From: Moraxella oculi
Lineage (GTDB): Bacteria > Pseudomonadota > Gammaproteobacteria > Pseudomonadales > Moraxellaceae
Direction of reading: 5' to 3'
NCBI RefSeq assembly: GCF_023336735.1
Contig: NZ_JAMBAQ010000010.1
Coordinates: 1 to 64,000, forward strand
Length of the DNA stretch: 64,000 nucleotides
Shown here: positions 10,034-19,285 of the stretch, piece by piece
Layout: the number at the start of each line of letters is the position of its first letter
Numbering within the stretch: the stretch's first letter is position 1
The notes under the pieces: generated by a model
Database searches by the model: none
Seen by the model: only the letters and a program-made list of their open reading frames with translations
What the model was told of the DNA's origin: nothing
Made by a program: the position numbers and the translations under genes

Positions 10034-11314
10034 TTAGTCAGTGTTCGACAGTTGTAACTGCATGATCCATGATTTAGGTTGCGTGCTTTGCTCACCTGTT
10101 TTCATGTTTTTGACACCAATCACGCCCTGTTCGATTTCATCATGCCCCAATACGACCGTATAGTCCGCACCTGACTTGTCTGCTTTTTTAAATTGCGATT
10201 TAAGACTTGAGCCACTTGCCATTTTGATACGCAAATCCTTACGGGCATGACGAATTTCTTCTGCAAACATGAGTGCTTGCTGATAAACCTCAGGGTGTGC
10301 GACGACAAAAACATCACACTCCGACCCACCATCAACTGGGGATACAGTCTCCAGTAACAGCATCAATCGATCCAACCCCATTGCAAAACCAACAGCAGGT
10401 TCAGACTGGTCAGGCTTGCCTTTTAATAGCCCCACCAAACCATCATATCGACCACCAGCACACACCGCTGCCTGAGCCCCTAGCTTATCCGTTACCCATT
10501 CAAATACGGTTTTATTATAATAGTCAAGCCCACGCACCAATTTATCATTTACCTCAAATGCCACACCAAGTGCCATCAAGTAAGATTTTACCTGCTCAAA
10601 ATGAGACTTACTCTTTTCACCCAAAAAGTCTGCAAGTTTTGGAGCGTTTTGTAAAATTTCTTGAGTTTGCTCGTTCTTACTATCTAAAATACGCAATGGG
10701 TTGGTATCTAGTCGACGCTGACTGTCTTCATCAAGCCCATCTTTATGCTTTGTTAAGTAATCAACCAACGCTGTCTTATAAGCCAACCGCTCATCTGACT
10801 CACCCAAGGTATTTAGCTGCAAACTCACATGCTCAGCAACGCCTAATTGTCGCCAAAAACGATGAGTCATGGCAATCAATTCAGCTTCACCGTCAGGCAG
10901 CTCATTACCAAAAACTTCTACACCCAACTGATGAAATTGGCGATAACGCCCTTTTTGCGGACGCTCATAACGAAACATTGGGCCAATGTACCAAAGTTTT
11001 GGTGCATCTCCCCTAAGCATATTATGCTCAATCACAGCACGCACACAACCTGCCGTGCCTTCTGGACGCAAAGTAAATGACACATTTTCGTCATTACCAC
11101 CATGCACCACCCCAAACATTTCTTTTTCAACAATGTCAGTGGCCTCGCCCACACCCCGAGCGAACAACTCTGTTTCCTCAACCAATGGCAACCGAATTTG
11201 ACGATAGCCATAAGCATCCAGCACATCGCTTAACATTTTTTCCACCTTACGCCATTTTTGTGTATCATTTGGTAAGGTATCATTAAAGCCACGAATGGCG
11301 GTAATCTTACTCAT
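10034..11314 (-). CDS. hisS: Histidyl-tRNA synthetase HisS
   Basis: A 426-residue class II aminoacyl-tRNA synthetase that charges tRNA-His. Motif 2 reads [17 protein letters not shown], the histidine-specific motif is present as [13 protein letters not shown], motif 3 is GFAMGLDRL, and a C-terminal anticodon-binding domain follows. Length matches the family (E. coli 424). It lies 32 bases before yfgM and downstream of the HARE-HTH gene; in relatives ispG normally abuts hisS. Confidence 0.97.
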   Translation of the reverse strand: MSKITAIRGFNDTLPNDTQKWRKVEKMLSDVLDAYGYRQIRLPLVEETELFARGVGEATDIVEKEMFGVVHGGNDENVSFTLRPEGTAGCVRAVIEHNMLRGDAPKLWYIGPMFRYERPQKGRYRQFHQLGVEVFGNELPDGEAELIAMTHRFWRQLGVAEHVSLQLNTLGESDERLAYKTALVDYLTKHKDGLDEDSQRRLDTNPLRILDSKNEQTQEILQNAPKLADFLGEKSKSHFEQVKSYLMALGVAFEVNDKLVRGLDYYNKTVFEWVTDKLGAQAAVCAGGRYDGLVGLLKGKPDQSEPAVGFAMGLDRLMLLLETVSPVDGGSECDVFVVAHPEVYQQALMFAEEIRHARKDLRIKMASGSSLKSQFKKADKSGADYTVVLGHDEIEQGVIGVKNMKTGEQSTQPKSWIMQLQLSNTD

Positions 11315-11338
11315 TGTTAAAGTCCCTCACTGTTTAAA

Positions 11339-12337
11339 TTAAACAATTCTTTTTGAATGATGAATGATTTCATCATCTGATAAAACCGCATCAAATTCAC
11401 CCAAAAATCTCTTGATGTTTGACAAATCAAAATCAGCAACTGTTTTTAAAAAGTCTTTGAAATTTGGATTTTTGCTTGCCAATTCATTAACAACCGAATA
11501 ATCCATTTTTTCCTTATATTTGGCAGGTGATATAATTTTGCTTTGGCTAACATGGTTCAAATTCAATTCAATAATTCCAATCCCAAAACTCTGGCTTAAT
11601 TTTTGCAAAGCTTCGATAAATTGACTGTTATTATCAATCATCAAAGCCACCAAATACCCTTCATTTGCCCAGCTTGAATTACTCACCGCTTGGAAAAAAC
11701 TTTCTTTATAGGTGGAAAAGTTTAATTCTTTTTTAATCTCAAAAGAAAAAATCTTAATTGGCTTAATGTCAAATTTTTCAATAAACTGCAATACATTATT
11801 TTTGCCGTAGTTGGCGTATTCAAAATTAACCGCCACCATATCAGGATACAGCCACTTATCTTCACCCCTTATGCCTTTTTGACTCTCTTCATGAAAGATG
11901 GTTTTTGAATACGCCTCAAAATAATCATCATTTTTCAAAAAATACGCCAACAAAGAATGCAAATCTCGTTCGTGAAAATTAGCTTTTTTGGACGAAGTTT
12001 TTATCATGATTGCATTTTTATCAATCGAATTTTGGCATTCACATTCATCATTTGAAATATTGGCATTTTTTAAAATATACTGTTTGGGTTTGGTATTTGG
12101 TACTTCTTGAAAACGCTCTTTATTTGTAACAATCGCAGCACCAAAACTCGCCTTTGGCGTCTTTCCTTTAAACTGTTGACTGCTCACATCAAATGATTTT
12201 AGCTGATGGTGCAAATTATTTTGCAAAACAAATTGCCATAGTTGAGCAGTAGTCATTGGACGGTTGGCGATTGTCATTGCCAATACCGCCAACTCAACAA
12301 AACACAATTTCTCTTGACTTTGCACCACTTCTCTCAC
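11339..12337 (-). CDS. HrgA-like protein: HARE-HTH domain plus PD-(D/E)XK nuclease-like domain
   Basis: A 332-residue protein. Residues about 11-90 resemble a HARE-HTH winged-helix domain: FVELAVLAM near the N-terminus and the hallmark [12 protein letters not shown] at 58-69. After a linker, residues about 120-265 hold a pattern like a PD-(D/E)XK nuclease: P165-D166, then E200-I-K202 in FSFEIKKEL. This layout matches what I know of HrgA/COG2958 proteins, which replace restriction genes in some Helicobacter strains. The start is GTG, overlapping the ispG stop as GTGA, so translation is probably coupled. Hand-counted GC is 18/60 (11761-11820) and 21/60 (11941-12000), against 33/60 in hisS (10441-10500), suggesting transfer. 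No methyltransferase is adjacent. Nuclease activity and target are inference. Confidence 0.75.
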   Translation of the reverse strand: MREVVQSQEKLCFVELAVLAMTIANRPMTTAQLWQFVLQNNLHHQLKSFDVSSQQFKGKTPKASFGAAIVTNKERFQEVPNTKPKQYILKNANISNDECECQNSIDKNAIMIKTSSKKANFHERDLHSLLAYFLKNDDYFEAYSKTIFHEESQKGIRGEDKWLYPDMVAVNFEYANYGKNNVLQFIEKFDIKPIKIFSFEIKKELNFSTYKESFFQAVSNSSWANEGYLVALMIDNNSQFIEALQKLSQSFGIGIIELNLNHVSQSKIISPAKYKEKMDYSVVNELASKNPNFKDFLKTVADFDLSNIKRFLGEFDAVLSDDEIIHHSKRIV

Positions 12338-13455
12338 CCAACCACCCTTAAAATCTCATTGGCTCGCTTTTCTTGTAAAAGCCGTGCTTTTTCTCGCACC
12401 ATTGCTTCAATTTCATCTACAAGCGTGGCCGTGTCAATCAGATGGCTTTTATTGCCATTTTTATACACAAGACTATTAGGATTGGCTCCGACCACACCAA
12501 TATCAGCTTCTTTCGCTTCTCCTGGACCATTGACTTTACAGCCAATGACTGAAACATCCATAGGCTCTCTGATGTCTTCAAGTCTTGCTTCAAGTTCAGT
12601 CATTACTTTAATCACATTAAACTCCTGACGACTGCATGATGGGCAAGCGATGAAATTAACACCATTAGAACGAATGCCCAAGGACTTTAAAATATCAAAG
12701 CCAATTTTAATCTCTTCTTCTGGTTCGGCAGCAAGCGATATTCTCATCGTATCGCCAATACCCTCCATCAACAATCCGCCAAGTGCAATCGCAGATTTGA
12801 CCGTTCCTGTGCGATACACGCCCGCCTCGGTTACGCCCAAATGCAATGGGCAATCCACCTGCTGACTGATTAGGCGATAAGCTTCCATCGTCAAAAATAC
12901 ATTACTCGCCTTGACTGATATTTTATAATCATGAAAGTCATGACGATCCAAAATATCAATATGACGCATTGCCGATTCAAGCATCGCTTCACCTGTTGGC
13001 TCGCCATACTTTTTTTGCAGATCCTTTTCCAAGGAGCCTGCATTCACCCCAATGCGAATTGGCAATCCATGATGGCGAGCAGCAGCGATTACCTCACGAA
13101 TTTTTTGTTCATTGCCGATATTACCTGGATTGATTCGTAAGCAATCTGCACCAACTTCCGCCACCGCCAAAGCTATTTTATAGTCAAAATGAATGTCAGC
13201 AATGAGTGGAATGGCGACCTGCTTTTTAATCTCACCAAATGCTTGTACGCTCTGCATGGTTGGCGTCGACACTCGCATCAAATCCGCCCCAGCCTCGACA
13301 CATCGCTGTATCTGAGCGACTGTCGCTGCCACATCACAAGTGTCAGTATTGGTCATGGATTGCACACTGATGGGTGCATCACCGCCAACAGCAACATTAC
13401 CCACCATGATTTTTCGAGTAGTGCGACGAACGATCGGATTGTGGTGATTTGACAT
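12334..13455 (-). CDS. ispG: 4-hydroxy-3-methylbut-2-enyl diphosphate synthase IspG (GcpE)
   Basis: A 373-residue enzyme of the MEP isoprenoid pathway that converts MEcPP to HMBPP using a [4Fe-4S] cluster. The N-terminal TIM-barrel contains [12 protein letters not shown]. The cluster ligands are CPSC in [12 protein letters not shown] and the later cysteine of [11 protein letters not shown], followed by a conserved Glu. The ATG at 13455 is preferred (MSNHHNP) because AGGA lies 8 bases upstream and the length then matches E. coli (372). The next gene starts within its stop codon. Confidence 0.97.
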   Translation of the reverse strand: MSNHHNPIVRRTTRKIMVGNVAVGGDAPISVQSMTNTDTCDVAATVAQIQRCVEAGADLMRVSTPTMQSVQAFGEIKKQVAIPLIADIHFDYKIALAVAEVGADCLRINPGNIGNEQKIREVIAAARHHGLPIRIGVNAGSLEKDLQKKYGEPTGEAMLESAMRHIDILDRHDFHDYKISVKASNVFLTMEAYRLISQQVDCPLHLGVTEAGVYRTGTVKSAIALGGLLMEGIGDTMRISLAAEPEEEIKIGFDILKSLGIRSNGVNFIACPSCSRQEFNVIKVMTELEARLEDIREPMDVSVIGCKVNGPGEAKEADIGVVGANPNSLVYKNGNKSHLIDTATLVDEIEAMVREKARLLQEKRANEILRVVG

Positions 13456-13581
13456 GGTAATTCCTAAAAGCATGAATGATTAAAATGAGTTAAAGACCGC
13501 TGAGTGATTCATCATGTGAATGACCATGACAAAGCAAGCAGGCACATCTAGAAAGCAGTCCTCAAAGAAATGTAATAAAAA

Positions 13582-14331
13582 TTACTGCAAGGTTAATGAC
13601 GCCTTACCATCTTTGACATACTCACCCAATTTGACCGCCTCACCATTAAAATTCAAATCAACCTGTGCAGGATCGTCAATCTTAACTTTGATTGGTGTTA
13701 CACCTTGAAGTGTGTAATTGCCTCTTGGTTGATCGCCCTGCAATAAGACATTGCCAGCAGCATCAGTAATCAGGACATGCACATCACCTTTAGAACGCAC
13801 CTCTAAAGTGGCCATGTTTGTTGTGATCGCTGCCCCTGCTGCTTGGTCATTTTGAGTCATCACAGATGAGTGCTGTTGAGGGCTTGGCTTATTATCCTTG
13901 ATGGCATTACTCACCACTTTTAATAACACAAACACCAAAACAATCAAAGCAGCCGCCCCAAAAATCAATGCAGGATTGATACGCACTTTTGAACGACCGC
14001 GTTGCAATGTACCCATTGGCACCAGCGGTGCTTTGATGTCGCTGACTTTAATTTGGCGTAGCGTACTAGGATAGGCTTTTTCAAAAGTAAGTGCAATATC
14101 AACCGCATCCAGCCCTAAATATTTGGCATAGTTGATGATGAATCCTTTGGCGAAAGCAAATTTTGGCATGGCAGCAAAATCTTCTTCTTCAAATGCCTGC
14201 AAGTATCGCTTTAAAATATTCAGTTCGCCAGACGCTTCGTCAATCGTCAGACCTTTTGCATGACGCGCACTTTTTAGGCGACTGCCGAAATTGCTGGTTG
14301 GTTTTGACTCATTCGTTAATTGATTGACCAC
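13582..14331 (-). CDS. rodZ: RodZ-like cytoskeletal / cell-shape protein
   Basis: A 249-residue bitopic membrane protein. Residues 15-85 form a RodZ-type helix-turn-helix (LKSARHAKGLTIDEAS, then RYLQAFEEEDF), a basic juxtamembrane segment precedes one transmembrane helix at 121-140, and the periplasmic C-terminus (about 165-249) is a DUF4115-like domain. RodZ links MreB filaments to the elongation machinery. It is shorter than E. coli RodZ (337) but typical of Moraxellaceae-sized versions. It lies between pilF and ispG, the conserved arrangement. Confidence 0.88.
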   Translation of the reverse strand: MVNQLTNESKPTSNFGSRLKSARHAKGLTIDEASGELNILKRYLQAFEEEDFAAMPKFAFAKGFIINYAKYLGLDAVDIALTFEKAYPSTLRQIKVSDIKAPLVPMGTLQRGRSKVRINPALIFGAAALIVLVFVLLKVVSNAIKDNKPSPQQHSSVMTQNDQAAGAAITTNMATLEVRSKGDVHVLITDAAGNVLLQGDQPRGNYTLQGVTPIKVKIDDPAQVDLNFNGEAVKLGEYVKDGKASLTLQ

Positions 14332-14363
14332 GCGTATACTCCGATTCTTTATTTGAATGATGG

Positions 14364-15149
14364 TTAAAGTTCATTAAGATTGGTAGGCTGTTGTTTAGGA
14401 TTTTTATCATACAGTGCTTGCATCAGTTGTGGCAACTTAGCATCATCGCCTGATTTTTTTACCACTTTGATGGCAATTTTGATCAATTGCTCATGCCAAT
14501 CGGTTATCGGCACGACATCAACCAAACGCTGTAAAATCATTCCAGCTTGAGTGATTTCATTGTTCTGAACCAATCGAGTCAGCACATCTTGATAGATTGT
14601 CAAATTGAGACTGCCACCATGAATGGCACGATAAAACGCCTCATCAGCACGCTGGATATCACCAAGCTTTTGCCATGTCAAACCCAAGTTTTCAAGTGCT
14701 TGAATGCGGCCATCATAACCCAAACGACTGCCCGCCTGCTCAAAATACCCAATCGCATCATGCAACCGCCCAATTTGCACCAAATAAACACCGTAGTTGT
14801 TATAGGCACGCATGAAATTGGGATCAAGACGCATCGCTTCACGAAAAAAAGCATCGGCCTTATCTAAGTTTTGCTGACTGCCTTCGACCTGCAACACCAC
14901 ACCCATCATGTCATGGCTGGGTGCAAAGCGTGCATCTGCGATGATTGCCATATCAAGCTGTCTTTTAGCTTCATCTAAGTTACCCGCCAAAACATACTGT
15001 CCAGCCATTTGGGTACGAATGTTTGCCAATGATGTTTTGTCAGAGTGCTCAATCGTTTGGCATGCCATCAAAACCAGCACAACACCAAACAAGCTGGCTC
15101 TAACCAACATGGTTAATATGTGTTTCATGCAACCAAACAATCTCATCAT
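14364..15149 (-). CDS. pilF: Type IV pilus biogenesis lipoprotein PilF (PilW)
   Basis: A 261-residue tetratricopeptide-repeat lipoprotein. The signal peptide ends at the lipobox VLMAC, with the Cys near residue 30 depending on start choice. Several TPR units follow, for example AGQYVLAGNLDEAKRQLDMAI and YNNYGVYLVQIGRLHDAIGYF. In Pseudomonas, PilF is the outer-membrane pilotin that helps PilQ secretin multimers assemble. rlmN lies upstream and rodZ downstream, as in other pilus-bearing gammaproteobacteria. Starts at 15149, 15146 and 15128 are possible. Confidence 0.9.
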   Translation of the reverse strand: MMRLFGCMKHILTMLVRASLFGVVLVLMACQTIEHSDKTSLANIRTQMAGQYVLAGNLDEAKRQLDMAIIADARFAPSHDMMGVVLQVEGSQQNLDKADAFFREAMRLDPNFMRAYNNYGVYLVQIGRLHDAIGYFEQAGSRLGYDGRIQALENLGLTWQKLGDIQRADEAFYRAIHGGSLNLTIYQDVLTRLVQNNEITQAGMILQRLVDVVPITDWHEQLIKIAIKVVKKSGDDAKLPQLMQALYDKNPKQQPTNLNEL

Positions 15150-15187
15150 TCTAGCAAGTCTTTTGTTATTTTACCAATCATTTCTCA

Positions 15188-16387
15188 TCATGTGGTTGCC
15201 TGACGCTTTTGAACGCTTTCTTTCCATTGTTTGGCCCGGCGAGTTCTATCCGCCACTTGACCCACCAGCTGTCCGCATGCCGCATCAATGTCATCGCCAC
15301 GGGTTTGGCGAGTGGTACAGACATAGCCTGCATTATTCAAAATATTGCTAAAAGTGTGAATACGATTATTGCTTGAGCGTGCATATGGCGCATGAGGAAA
15401 TGGATTGAATGGAATCAAGTTAATCTTACTTGGCAACCCTTCAAGCAATCGAGCCAGCTGATGGGCATGTTCATCACTGTCATTCACGCCAGCCAACATG
15501 ACATACTCAATGGTTACATGCTTTTTATGGCGTGGATTTTCATCATGCACATAAGATTTGGCGGCTTTTATCAACTCTGCCAATGGGTACTTTTTATTGA
15601 TTGGTACAAGTTCATTACGAAGCTCATCGTTTGGTGCGTGAAGTGATATTGCCAGCGAAACATCAATGTCTTTGGCCAGTTCATACATTTTAGGTACAAT
15701 GCCAGAAGTGGAAAGTGTAACACGGCGTTTTGACAGACCAAAAGCATGATCATCTAGCATCAAGCTCATGCTTTTAACCACAGGCTGATAGTTTAATAAT
15801 GGCTCCCCCATGCCCATCATCACCACATTGGTTACACGGTTTTCACGAGCCGTCGGTGCCACATCTTCCATATAGGATTGATTAGCAACCCATAGCTGAC
15901 CGATGATTTCGCTGGCATTCAAATCTCTTTCAAAACCCTGCTTTCCTGTACTACAAAAAGAACAGTCAAGCGCACAGCCTACCTGCGAGCTGATACATAA
16001 GGTTTTGCGTCCAAATTGCTTGCCATCTTCAGCAGGAATCAGCACCGTTTCAACAAGCGACCCTCCAGCCACCTCAAACACCCATTTACGAGTGCCGTCT
16101 TCACTAAATTGCTTAAACTTAACTGCAGGCGGTGTGATATGCGCAACTTCATCAAGTTTTTCTTGTAGTTTTTTTGATATGTTCGTCATCTCAAAAAAGT
16201 CAGTAACACCGAATTGATAAATCCATTTCATCAATTGAGTTGCACGAAACGACTTTTCTCCAAGCGACACAAAAAAGTCAGCCAGCTCTTGCTTGGACAT
16301 GCCAAGCAGGTTGATTTTTTGAGTGTCGTGATTGCCATATTTTTGTTCAGGCAGTGTTGATGTTTTGATGAGAGACAGTTTTGTCAT
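15188..16387 (-). CDS. rlmN: Dual-specificity 23S rRNA/tRNA methyltransferase RlmN
   Basis: A 399-residue radical SAM enzyme that makes 2-methyladenosine at A2503 of 23S rRNA and A37 of some tRNAs. The cluster motif CxxxCxxC is C138-C142-C145 (GCALDCSFC), the SAM-binding glycine motif is [10 protein letters not shown], and the C-terminal catalytic cysteines sit in [13 protein letters not shown]. The N-terminal RNA-binding domain includes [20 protein letters not shown]. It is the first gene of the rlmN-pilF-rodZ group. ndk lies upstream but is separated by a terminator. Confidence 0.96.
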   Translation of the reverse strand: MTKLSLIKTSTLPEQKYGNHDTQKINLLGMSKQELADFFVSLGEKSFRATQLMKWIYQFGVTDFFEMTNISKKLQEKLDEVAHITPPAVKFKQFSEDGTRKWVFEVAGGSLVETVLIPAEDGKQFGRKTLCISSQVGCALDCSFCSTGKQGFERDLNASEIIGQLWVANQSYMEDVAPTARENRVTNVVMMGMGEPLLNYQPVVKSMSLMLDDHAFGLSKRRVTLSTSGIVPKMYELAKDIDVSLAISLHAPNDELRNELVPINKKYPLAELIKAAKSYVHDENPRHKKHVTIEYVMLAGVNDSDEHAHQLARLLEGLPSKINLIPFNPFPHAPYARSSNNRIHTFSNILNNAGYVCTTRQTRGDDIDAACGQLVGQVADRTRRAKQWKESVQKRQATT

Positions 16388-16518
16388 AAGACCTTGCTAT
16401 TTTATCCAGCTATCGCTTTTGTTGCCAATATAAGCGGTTCATTATACTAAAATTTTCATTTAAAGTCATTTTTTTCTAGGCAATGTTTCACCATGGATTA
16501 GCCAAGCATTAACGCAAT

Positions 16519-16545
16519 AAAAACAGCCCATCCAACGATGAGCTG
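16519..16545 (-). terminator. Terminator after ndk
   Basis: On the minus strand the stem CAGCTCATC / GATGGGCTG (one weak pair) with loop GTTG is followed by TTTTT. It sits 22 bases after the ndk stop and closes that transcript before rlmN. Confidence 0.75.
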
Positions 16546-16566
16546 CCTTATTGTCCTTGCGACAAA

Positions 16567-16998
16567 TTAGCGAGTGCGTGGGAAAATCTCATCAGCACCA
16601 AAGAAATAAGCAATTTCACGCTCAGCAGAAGTTGTACTGTCTGAACCGTGTGCTGCATTTTCATCAATGCTTACCGCAAAATCAGCACGAATGGTGCCTT
16701 GTGCAGCTTCGGCAGGATTGGTCGCACCCAAAATATCACGGTGAGCCAATACGGCATTTTCACCTTCTAGCACAGACACCACCACAGGACCTGAGGTCAT
16801 GAAAGACACCAAGTCATTAAAAAAACCACGCTCCTTATGCTCAGCGTAAAAACCTTCGGCCTCTTCACGAGTAAGATGCTTATATTTTACCGCTACTGGT
16901 TTCAGACCTGCTTTTTCAAAACGAGCGATGATTTCACCAATGTGATTTTTACCCACTGCATCTGGCTTAATGATAGATAAAGTGCGTTCAATAGCCAT
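16567..16998 (-). CDS. ndk: Nucleoside diphosphate kinase Ndk
   Basis: A 143-residue enzyme that transfers the gamma phosphate between nucleoside triphosphates and diphosphates. The N-terminus [12 protein letters not shown] and the active-site region [16 protein letters not shown], with the phosphorylated histidine in ENAAHGSD, are canonical. The ATG at 16998 (MAIERT) fits the family length, with AAGGAATGATC just upstream. It has its own promoter (17064-17093) and terminator. Confidence 0.97.
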   Translation of the reverse strand: MAIERTLSIIKPDAVGKNHIGEIIARFEKAGLKPVAVKYKHLTREEAEGFYAEHKERGFFNDLVSFMTSGPVVVSVLEGENAVLAHRDILGATNPAEAAQGTIRADFAVSIDENAAHGSDSTTSAEREIAYFFGADEIFPRTR

Positions 16999-17063
16999 GA
17001 TCATTCCTTAAAGTTTAAAAGTTTAAAAAGACAATCCCATGTCATCTGCATGAGATTAATGGC

Positions 17064-17097
17064 ATTATAGCAAATAATCACACACTTTTGCAAAAGT
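17064..17097 (-). promoter_or_regulatory. ndk promoter with a perfect 14-base palindrome over the -35
   Basis: On the minus strand the extended -10 TGCTATAAT has TATAAT at 17064-17069, and TTGCAA at 17088-17093 lies 18 bases upstream. The -35 sits in the middle of the perfect palindrome ACTTTTGCAAAAGT (17084-17097), which looks like a binding site for a dimeric regulator. The promoter call is solid; the operator is inference. Confidence 0.65.
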
Positions 17098-17149
17098 TGT
17101 CAAGAGAATATAAAACAGTTGCACCAAAAGCGATTGCTTCCTAAAAATT

Positions 17150-17179
17150 TTACAGTTAGGTTGGAATTTTTGTTATAAT
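17150..17179 (+). promoter_or_regulatory. ychF promoter (extended -10)
   Basis: TGTTATAAT (17171-17179) is an extended -10 element with consensus TATAAT, and TTACAG (17150-17155) is a reasonable -35 at 18 bases. The start of transcription would be near 17186, about 25 bases before the ychF ATG. Confidence 0.6.
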
Positions 17180-17210
17180 CTGTTTAAATTATCTACCAAG
17201 CGAGTTTTTT

Positions 17211-18302
17211 ATGGGCTTTAACTGTGGCATCGTAGGCTTGCCAAATGTTGGCAAATCCACCCTTTTTAACGCATTGACCAAAGCTGGCATTGCTGCTGAG
17301 AATTTTCCTTTTTGCACCAAAGATCCCAATACAGGCATCGTACCTGTTCCAGATCCACGCCTAAAACAACTCGCCCAGATCGTCAAGCCTGAACGCACCA
17401 TTCCCACCTCAATGGAATTTGTGGATATTGCAGGGCTTGTGGCTGGTGCGTCCAAAGGCGAAGGCATGGGTAATCAGTTCCTTGCCAATATCCGTGAAAC
17501 AGATGCCATCGCGCATGTGGTGCGTTGTTTTGATGATGATAATGTCATTCATGTGGACGGTCGTGTCAATCCTTTATCCGACATTGAGACAATCAACACC
17601 GAACTTGCTTTGGCAGATTTGGAGGCGGTAACTCGTGCCATCACCAACAACACCAAAAAAGCCAAAGGCGGTGATAAAGAGGCTCAGGCCGTACTGGCAG
17701 TGATGCAAAAGCTTGAACCATTTTTGGCAGATGGCAAACCTGCAAGAATGGCCAATCTTGATGATGATGAAAAAAAGCTCATCAAAAGTTATGGACTCAT
17801 CACCCTAAAACCCGTCATGTACATCGCCAATGTTTCAGAAGATGGTTTTGAAAACAACCCACACCTAGACGCAGTCTGTGCATTCGCCCAATCAGACAAC
17901 GCCATCGTAGTACCATTATGCAACCAAATTGAGGCAGAAATCGCCCAATTAGATGAAGATGAAAAAGCAGAATTTTTAGAAGGTATGGGTATGGCAGAAG
18001 CAGGTCTTGACCGTGTGATTCGTGCTGGCTATGAATTGCTAAAAATGCAAACTTACTTTACCGCAGGTGTCAAAGAAGTGCGTGCATGGACCGTACCCGT
18101 GGGTGCTACTGCACCAGAGGCGGCAGGTGTGATTCATACCGATTTTGAACGAGGCTTCATCCGTGCTGAAGTCATCGCTTTTGACGATTTCATCACCCAT
18201 GGTGGTGAGAAAGGTGCAGCGGCTGCAGGCAAATCTCGCTTAGAAGGCAAAACCTATGTCGTGCAAGATGGCGATGTGATGCATTTTAGGTTTAATGTGT
18301 GA
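17211..18302 (+). CDS. ychF: Redox-regulated ATPase YchF (Obg family)
   Basis: A 363-residue P-loop protein of the Obg/TRAFAC group that hydrolyses ATP and binds the ribosome. The P-loop is [14 protein letters not shown] (about residues 8-21), switch II reads [19 protein letters not shown], and MYIANVSED replaces the GTP-specific NKxD, as is typical of YchF. A coiled-coil hairpin and a C-terminal TGS domain ([26 protein letters not shown]) follow. Length equals the E. coli protein (363). A strong promoter and a terminator flank it, so it is probably monocistronic. Confidence 0.97.
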   Translation: MGFNCGIVGLPNVGKSTLFNALTKAGIAAENFPFCTKDPNTGIVPVPDPRLKQLAQIVKPERTIPTSMEFVDIAGLVAGASKGEGMGNQFLANIRETDAIAHVVRCFDDDNVIHVDGRVNPLSDIETINTELALADLEAVTRAITNNTKKAKGGDKEAQAVLAVMQKLEPFLADGKPARMANLDDDEKKLIKSYGLITLKPVMYIANVSEDGFENNPHLDAVCAFAQSDNAIVVPLCNQIEAEIAQLDEDEKAEFLEGMGMAEAGLDRVIRAGYELLKMQTYFTAGVKEVRAWTVPVGATAPEAAGVIHTDFERGFIRAEVIAFDDFITHGGEKGAAAAGKSRLEGKTYVVQDGDVMHFRFNV

Positions 18303-18313
18303 TATCGCATAAC

Positions 18314-18336
18314 AAATCACCCCAGGCGGGTGATTT
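18314..18336 (+). terminator. Terminator after ychF
   Basis: Perfect 9-base stem AAATCACCC / GGGTGATTT with loop CAGGC, followed by TATTT, 11 bases after the ychF stop. Confidence 0.75.
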
Positions 18337-18514
18337 TATTTGCCTATTGTAAAGCATGTTTAAAGTTTTAAAACGGTGTGGGCATGGCAACCGCATTCAT
18401 CAAAAATAATACCAACCATCATCACTAATTTTTTCCACTCAATTTCAAAACTGATTGGATTTTTTTAGCTGGTCCATTCACGACGGATTGGTGCTTTATT
18501 TGGATTTTGATGTG

Positions 18515-18542
18515 TGCTATACTGTGAATGTTATATGATATC
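18515..18542 (+). promoter_or_regulatory. Promoter and Zur-box-like element before the His-rich lipoprotein gene
   Basis: TGCTATACT (18515-18523) is an extended -10 element, placing transcription start near 18530. The next 18 bases (18525-18542, TGAATGTTATATGATATC) form an imperfect palindrome resembling gammaproteobacterial Zur boxes with an ATGTTATA core. I recall an Acinetobacter site of the form GATATGTTATAACATATC; 13 of 18 positions agree. A repressor bound here would block the start site. The promoter is likely; zinc control is inference. Confidence 0.45.
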
Positions 18543-18562
18543 TTTTTTTAAGGTTTGACACA

Positions 18563-19033
18563 ATGAATAAGCAACGCTCTGCTAAAATTTACACCCTACC
18601 CTTGATTGCCCTACTTGGTCTGAGTCTTGTCGCCTGCCAAAAGTCGAATGATCAGCCTGTCGAAGAAGTCAATACAACCAACACCACTGAAGTTGTAAAA
18701 GACACCGAATATCATCATGATGATGCCCATGAGACACACGATCATGACCATGAAGATCATGACGAACATGAGCATCATCACGCTTTAGGAGATGAATATC
18801 AGTGCAATGATGGCAAGAGCGTCCAGATTTCAGTTCATAAACACACTGACGGCGATATTGAAGCACATGCCACCTTGGATGATATCACTTACGATTTAGA
18901 ACCCAAAGGCGATAATAAATATCACACTGATGACGGTTTCGACGACAAAGACATGACTTTAACCATGAATGCTGACAAAGCAGTCTTTATAGACAAAGAT
19001 GGTGCTACACTGCTTTCTTGCAAAAAGTCCTAA
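18563..19033 (+). CDS. His-rich lipoprotein with MliC-like C-terminal domain
   Basis: A 156-residue putative lipoprotein. The signal peptide ends at the lipobox LVAC (C25). Residues 51-73 contain 11 histidines interspersed with Asp and Glu, a probable low-affinity metal-binding tract. From about residue 78 the sequence resembles the MliC/COG3895 lysozyme-inhibitor fold: a conserved cysteine after EYQ (C81), short beta strands, and a terminal LLSC (C153) that could pair with it. Possible roles are periplasmic zinc or copper buffering, c-type lysozyme inhibition, or both; none is proven by the sequence. The gene stands alone between its own promoter and a strong terminator, and the promoter carries a Zur-like palindrome. 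Confidence 0.75.
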   Translation: MNKQRSAKIYTLPLIALLGLSLVACQKSNDQPVEEVNTTNTTEVVKDTEYHHDDAHETHDHDHEDHDEHEHHHALGDEYQCNDGKSVQISVHKHTDGDIEAHATLDDITYDLEPKGDNKYHTDDGFDDKDMTLTMNADKAVFIDKDGATLLSCKKS

Positions 19034-19046
19034 CCCAATCGCCATT

Positions 19047-19076
19047 AAACCCCATCAAATATTTGATGGGGTTTTT
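19047..19076 (+). terminator. Terminator after the His-rich lipoprotein gene
   Basis: A perfect self-complementary hairpin, AAACCCCATCAAAT / ATTTGATGGGGTTT, followed by TT. It is a strong rho-independent terminator. Confidence 0.9.
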
Positions 19077-19285
19077 AAGATTTAACAATACATTTGTGCT
19101 TTTTTAATTTCATTGGTTAATAACATCTTGCCAGACGATGACTCTCATAAGAGCATTGGCGTTTTTAGGCTTGTTTTGCTATAATGTTGGGTTGGTGCCT
19201 TACTAACAGCAGTGCCTTTTAAAGTGTTTGTTTGATATTGTTATAGCGTCGTTATTTGACGCTCGTCATCCCAAGGAAAGCAATT

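Noticed and set aside
10273-11016. 247-codon open frame on the plus strand inside hisS
   Set aside because: It is antisense to an intact, well-conserved hisS; the translation is His/Pro/Gln-rich with no known domain and has no ribosome-binding site.
18717-18790. Repeated CAT/GAT triplets suggesting a simple-sequence repeat
   Set aside because: They encode the His/Asp/Glu tract of the lipoprotein and are imperfect; I treat them as coding rather than as a microsatellite.
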